64,000 nucleotides of DNA from Marivita hallyeonensis (GTDB taxonomy: Bacteria > Pseudomonadota > Alphaproteobacteria > Rhodobacterales > Rhodobacteraceae): NCBI RefSeq assembly GCF_900129875.1, contig NZ_FQXC01000002.1, positions 310,001-374,000 on the forward strand, given 5' to 3'. The notes below the pieces were generated by a model. That model had not been told where the DNA came from. It was given only the letters and a program-made list of their open reading frames with translations, and searched no databases. Positions within the stretch are counted from its first letter, which is position 1, and each line of letters starts with the position of its first letter. A program made the position numbers and the translations under genes. Positions 61,286-64,000 of this stretch are shown here, piece by piece.

Positions 61286-62958
61286 TGTACCGTTATTCTG
61301 ATTTCGACGCGGCCTTCGTTGCCGAACGCAACCGTCAGTTCCGCGCGCAGGTCGAGCGCCGCATCGACGGCTCGCTGACCGAAGACGAATTCAAACCGTT
61401 GCGCCTGATGAATGGCCTCTACCTGCAACTGCATGCCTACATGCTGCGTGTCGCGGTGCCGTATGGCACATTGAACAGCGCCCAGATGCGGCAGCTCGCG
61501 ATGATCGCAGACAGGTGGGACAAGGGATACGGGCATTTCACCACGCGCCAGAACATCCAGTTCAACTGGCCCAAACTGCGCGACGTACCGGATATGCTCG
61601 ATGCGCTGGCCGAGGTGCAGATGCACGCCATCCAGACCTCCGGCAACACCATCCGGAACGTGACGGCGGACCATTTCGCAGGCGCCGCGGCGGACGAGAC
61701 TGCAGACCCGCGCCCGGTGGCCGAGCTGATCCGCCAATGGTCCACGGACCACCCGGAATTCCAATTCCTACCGCGCAAGTTCAAGATCGCCGTCACGGGG
61801 TCGCCCAACGACCGCGCGGTCACCCGTGCCCACGACATCGGTCTACGCATGGTGCGCAACGATGCGGGCACGCCGGGTTTCGAGGTGATCGTCGGCGGTG
61901 GTCTTGGCCGCACACCGATGGTTGGCAAGGTGATCCGCGACTTCCTGCCCGAGGCCGACCTCCTGCCGTATCTCGAAGCGGTGGTGAGCGTCTGGAACCT
62001 GCTCGGACGCCGTGACAACAAGTACAAGTCACGCATCAAGATCACCGTGCACGAACACGGGCTCGACGACATCCGACACCGGGTGGAAGAGCGGTTTGCC
62101 CTGCTCCGCCCCGCTTTCACCGGCATTGACCAGCGGTTGTATGCGCAGATCAAGGCTGATTTCGCGCCACCCGCCTTCACCAGGCGCGACACCGCTCCGT
62201 TCGACCTGGCTTACGCCAACGATCCGGTGTTCCGCGCGTGGGTGGACAGTAACGTCACTGCACACCGCGCCGACGGTCACGCCATCGCGCAAATCAGCCT
62301 CAAGGCGCACGGGGCCACACCGGGCGACGCGACATCGGACCAGATGCGCGTCATGGCCGATCTGGCGGAACAGTACGGACACGACGAGTTGCGCGTCAGC
62401 CATGAGCAGAACATCGTCCTGCCGCACGTTCACAAGGCCGACCTGCCCGTCGTGCATGCGACGCTGAAGCAACACGGGCTCGCCACCGCAAACATCGGCA
62501 AGATCAGCGACATCATCGCCTGCCCAGGCATGGACTACTGCGCGCTGGCAACAGCGCGGTCGATCCCCATCGCGCAGGAAATCGCCACACGCTTCGATGA
62601 GCTGAAGCTCGAGAACGAGATCGGCGATCTGAAGATCAAGATCTCGGGCTGCATCAACGCCTGCGGCCACCACCATGTCGGCCATATCGGCATTCTTGGT
62701 CTCGACCGCGCCGGGGTGGAAAATTACCAGATCACGCTTGGCGGCGATCACACAGAGACGGCGGCAGTCGGTCAGCGCACCGGCCCGGGTTTCGCCTATG
62801 ACGAGATCGTTCCGGCCATCGAGCGCATCGTGGATACCTACCTGTCCGAACGCGACAGCGCGGAGGAGACGTTCCTTGAAACATTCCGCCGCGTGGGCAT
62901 GGCCCCCTTCAAAACCGCGCTCTACGGCGAGACCGAAAAGCGCGCGAAGGCCGCCTGA
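61285..62958 (+). CDS. cysI: Sulfite reductase hemoprotein (nitrite/sulfite reductase family)
   Basis: 557 residues from ATG 61285, with AGGAGG upstream. The [4Fe-4S]-siroheme ligands are in CPGMDYCALATARS and ISGCINACGHHHVGHIGIL (C-x5-C and C-x3-C). Domain order and the tail match assimilatory sulfite reductase; the operon with cysH favours sulfite over nitrite. It reduces sulfite to sulfide with six electrons. The stop overlaps cysH by one base. Confidence 0.95.
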   Translation: MYRYSDFDAAFVAERNRQFRAQVERRIDGSLTEDEFKPLRLMNGLYLQLHAYMLRVAVPYGTLNSAQMRQLAMIADRWDKGYGHFTTRQNIQFNWPKLRDVPDMLDALAEVQMHAIQTSGNTIRNVTADHFAGAAADETADPRPVAELIRQWSTDHPEFQFLPRKFKIAVTGSPNDRAVTRAHDIGLRMVRNDAGTPGFEVIVGGGLGRTPMVGKVIRDFLPEADLLPYLEAVVSVWNLLGRRDNKYKSRIKITVHEHGLDDIRHRVEERFALLRPAFTGIDQRLYAQIKADFAPPAFTRRDTAPFDLAYANDPVFRAWVDSNVTAHRADGHAIAQISLKAHGATPGDATSDQMRVMADLAEQYGHDELRVSHEQNIVLPHVHKADLPVVHATLKQHGLATANIGKISDIIACPGMDYCALATARSIPIAQEIATRFDELKLENEIGDLKIKISGCINACGHHHVGHIGILGLDRAGVENYQITLGGDHTETAAVGQRTGPGFAYDEIVPAIERIVDTYLSERDSAEETFLETFRRVGMAPFKTALYGETEKRAKAA

Positions 62959-63728
62959 TGCTGGGCCTTGACGATCATCGCAAGGAAGACAGCCTGCCGC
63001 TTGACGCGCGCATGGAGGCGCAGGCTCGGGTCGATGCGCTTAACGCCAGATATCGGCATTTCGGGACGTCCTACTTCCTCGAAGCGGTGCTGACGCGTAG
63101 CGAGTTCAACCGGGTGGCCATGGTGTCGAGTTTCGGGGCCGACTCGGCGGTGCTGTTGCACCTTATCGCTCATATTGATCGGCATGTGCCGGTGCTCTTC
63201 ATCGACACCGCACTGCTCTTTCCCGAAACGATGACCTACCAGACGCAGCTTGCAGATCATCTTGGCCTGACCAATGTGCAGACGATCCGCGCGTCGGACC
63301 GTACGCTTGCAGCGCAGGATCCGTACGGTGCGCTTCGCTTCTCGGACCCGGATGCTTGCTGCGACCTGCGCAAGACGCAGGTGCTGAACGATGCGCTAAG
63401 CGGCTATGACGCGTGGATCACCGGGCGCAAACGTCATCAGGCCGGAACCCGGTCGGGGCTGCACTATTTCGACCTCGACGCAGGAACCGGGCGGATCAAG
63501 ATCAACCCGCTGATCGACTGGAAACCGGCCCGTATCGCCGCGCATCTCGCCACCCATGACTTGCCGCGCCATCCGCTGATTGCAAAAGGCTATGCGTCTA
63601 TCGGCTGCGCGCCCTGCACGACACCTGTTGCACAAGGTGAAGACAGCCGCGCAGGGCGTTGGCGCGGAACGACTAAAACAGAATGCGGATTGCACAGAAC
63701 GCGCCTCCAGACAGGAGAATTGACATGA
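62958..63728 (+). CDS. cysH: Adenylyl-sulfate (APS) reductase
   Basis: 256 residues. The P-loop is SSFGADSAVLLH; cysteine pairs Cys134-Cys135 (DACCDLRK) and Cys217/Cys220 (SIGCAPCTTP) bind the [4Fe-4S] cluster typical of APS-type reductases, and catalytic Cys243 is in TECGLH. It reduces APS to sulfite with thioredoxin. The four-base ATGA overlap couples it to the DUF934 gene. Confidence 0.96.
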   Translation: MLGLDDHRKEDSLPLDARMEAQARVDALNARYRHFGTSYFLEAVLTRSEFNRVAMVSSFGADSAVLLHLIAHIDRHVPVLFIDTALLFPETMTYQTQLADHLGLTNVQTIRASDRTLAAQDPYGALRFSDPDACCDLRKTQVLNDALSGYDAWITGRKRHQAGTRSGLHYFDLDAGTGRIKINPLIDWKPARIAAHLATHDLPRHPLIAKGYASIGCAPCTTPVAQGEDSRAGRWRGTTKTECGLHRTRLQTGELT

Positions 63729-64000
63729 GCATCATCGTCACCGACCAGGGATTTGAAACATTCGAAGACCCCGCCCAGTGGATCCCGTCAGATCACACGA
63801 TTGACTTGTCCTCGGATACCGATCCCGCCAGGCTGCCGGATCTGCTGTCGGGTATGGAACTTGTGCGCGTCGACTTTCCCAGCTTCGCCGACGGTCGTGG
63901 CTTTACGCTCGCCCGGCTCATTCGCCAGCACGGGTTTCAAGGCCACCTGCGCGCAAAAGGCCATGTGATCGCCGACCAATATGCGATGGCACGGCGCTCT
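63725..64000 (+). CDS. DUF934 protein, N-terminal part (cut by window edge)
   Basis: The first 92 residues are present. LVRVDFPSFADGRGFTLARLIRQHGFQGHLRAKGHVIADQ matches DUF934, a family always found with assimilatory sulfite reductase in proteobacteria and possibly supplying electrons or assembly help. The stop codon lies beyond base 64000. Confidence 0.92.
   Translation, partial: MSIIVTDQGFETFEDPAQWIPSDHTIDLSSDTDPARLPDLLSGMELVRVDFPSFADGRGFTLARLIRQHGFQGHLRAKGHVIADQYAMARRS

Overview
The window is about 64 kb of dense, GC-rich chromosome from an alphaproteobacterium of the order Rhodobacterales, most likely the marine Roseobacter group. Evidence: a 407-residue glycine-type ALA synthase (HemA) of Rhodobacter type; a long-form TRAP transporter with its own two-component system; orphan LuxR, SoxR and Lrp regulators; an APS-type CysH with a DUF2849/DUF934 sulfite-reductase operon; and short intergenic repeats (ending GATATTTNNGAACCAGAGAAG-like) that are familiar from Rhodobacteraceae. 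The region is mostly housekeeping with accessory islands. I see no insertion sequence, integrase, phage gene, CRISPR array, rRNA or replication origin.

Layout. 1-9.4 kb: end of cobK, an MFS transporter, a small lipoprotein, a squalene/phytoene-synthase-like protein, cimA, cysS, a VOC protein divergent from soxR, an aminotransferase with a TfoX-like gene, and ndk. 9.5-14.1 kb: ABC-F ATPase, MarC protein, membrane aspartic protease, bpt and a cupin. 14.1-21 kb: a TRAP transporter (large permease, small permease, Tat-exported binding protein) divergent from a cache-type histidine kinase and NarL-type regulator, separated by a large palindrome. 21-24 kb: an ilv attenuator (15-codon leader peptide plus terminator) in front of acetolactate synthase genes. 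24-29.5 kb: XRE regulator with a four-half-site operator candidate, Rieske oxygenase, cytochrome c, DUF2189 protein, prfB.

29.5-41.4 kb: cell envelope and isoprenoid/heme functions: PBP1A, N-acetylmuramoyl-L-alanine amidase, aminotransferase, periplasmic M48 protease, DsbA-like protein, ispG, a RodZ-like protein with a duplicated C-terminal domain, and hemA with an FNR-type box. 41.4-48.4 kb: M20 peptidase, a fluoroacetate-dehalogenase-like hydrolase, two identical tRNA-Asp genes, an orphan LuxR, pirin, a membrane LytTR regulator, and tRNA-Val(UAC) and tRNA-Val(CAC). 48.4-54.6 kb: HU, lon, a membrane protein, tgt, a SufT-like gene and a second TfoX-like gene.

54.6-56.1 kb holds the most intriguing unit: a regulator joining a SatD-like domain with nucleotide-cyclase-like sequence features to a C-terminal HTH, followed by a DUF3307 membrane protein, with palindromes before each gene. 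56-59.5 kb: an IscA-type protein, a 2OG-Fe(II) oxygenase, tpiA and a P450 translationally coupled to it. 60-64 kb: an Lrp-type regulator divergent from an assimilatory sulfur operon (siroheme methyltransferase, DUF2849, sulfite reductase, APS reductase, DUF934) with tightly overlapping genes; the last gene runs off the window.

All assignments come from reading motifs and context by eye; no database search or folding program was run.
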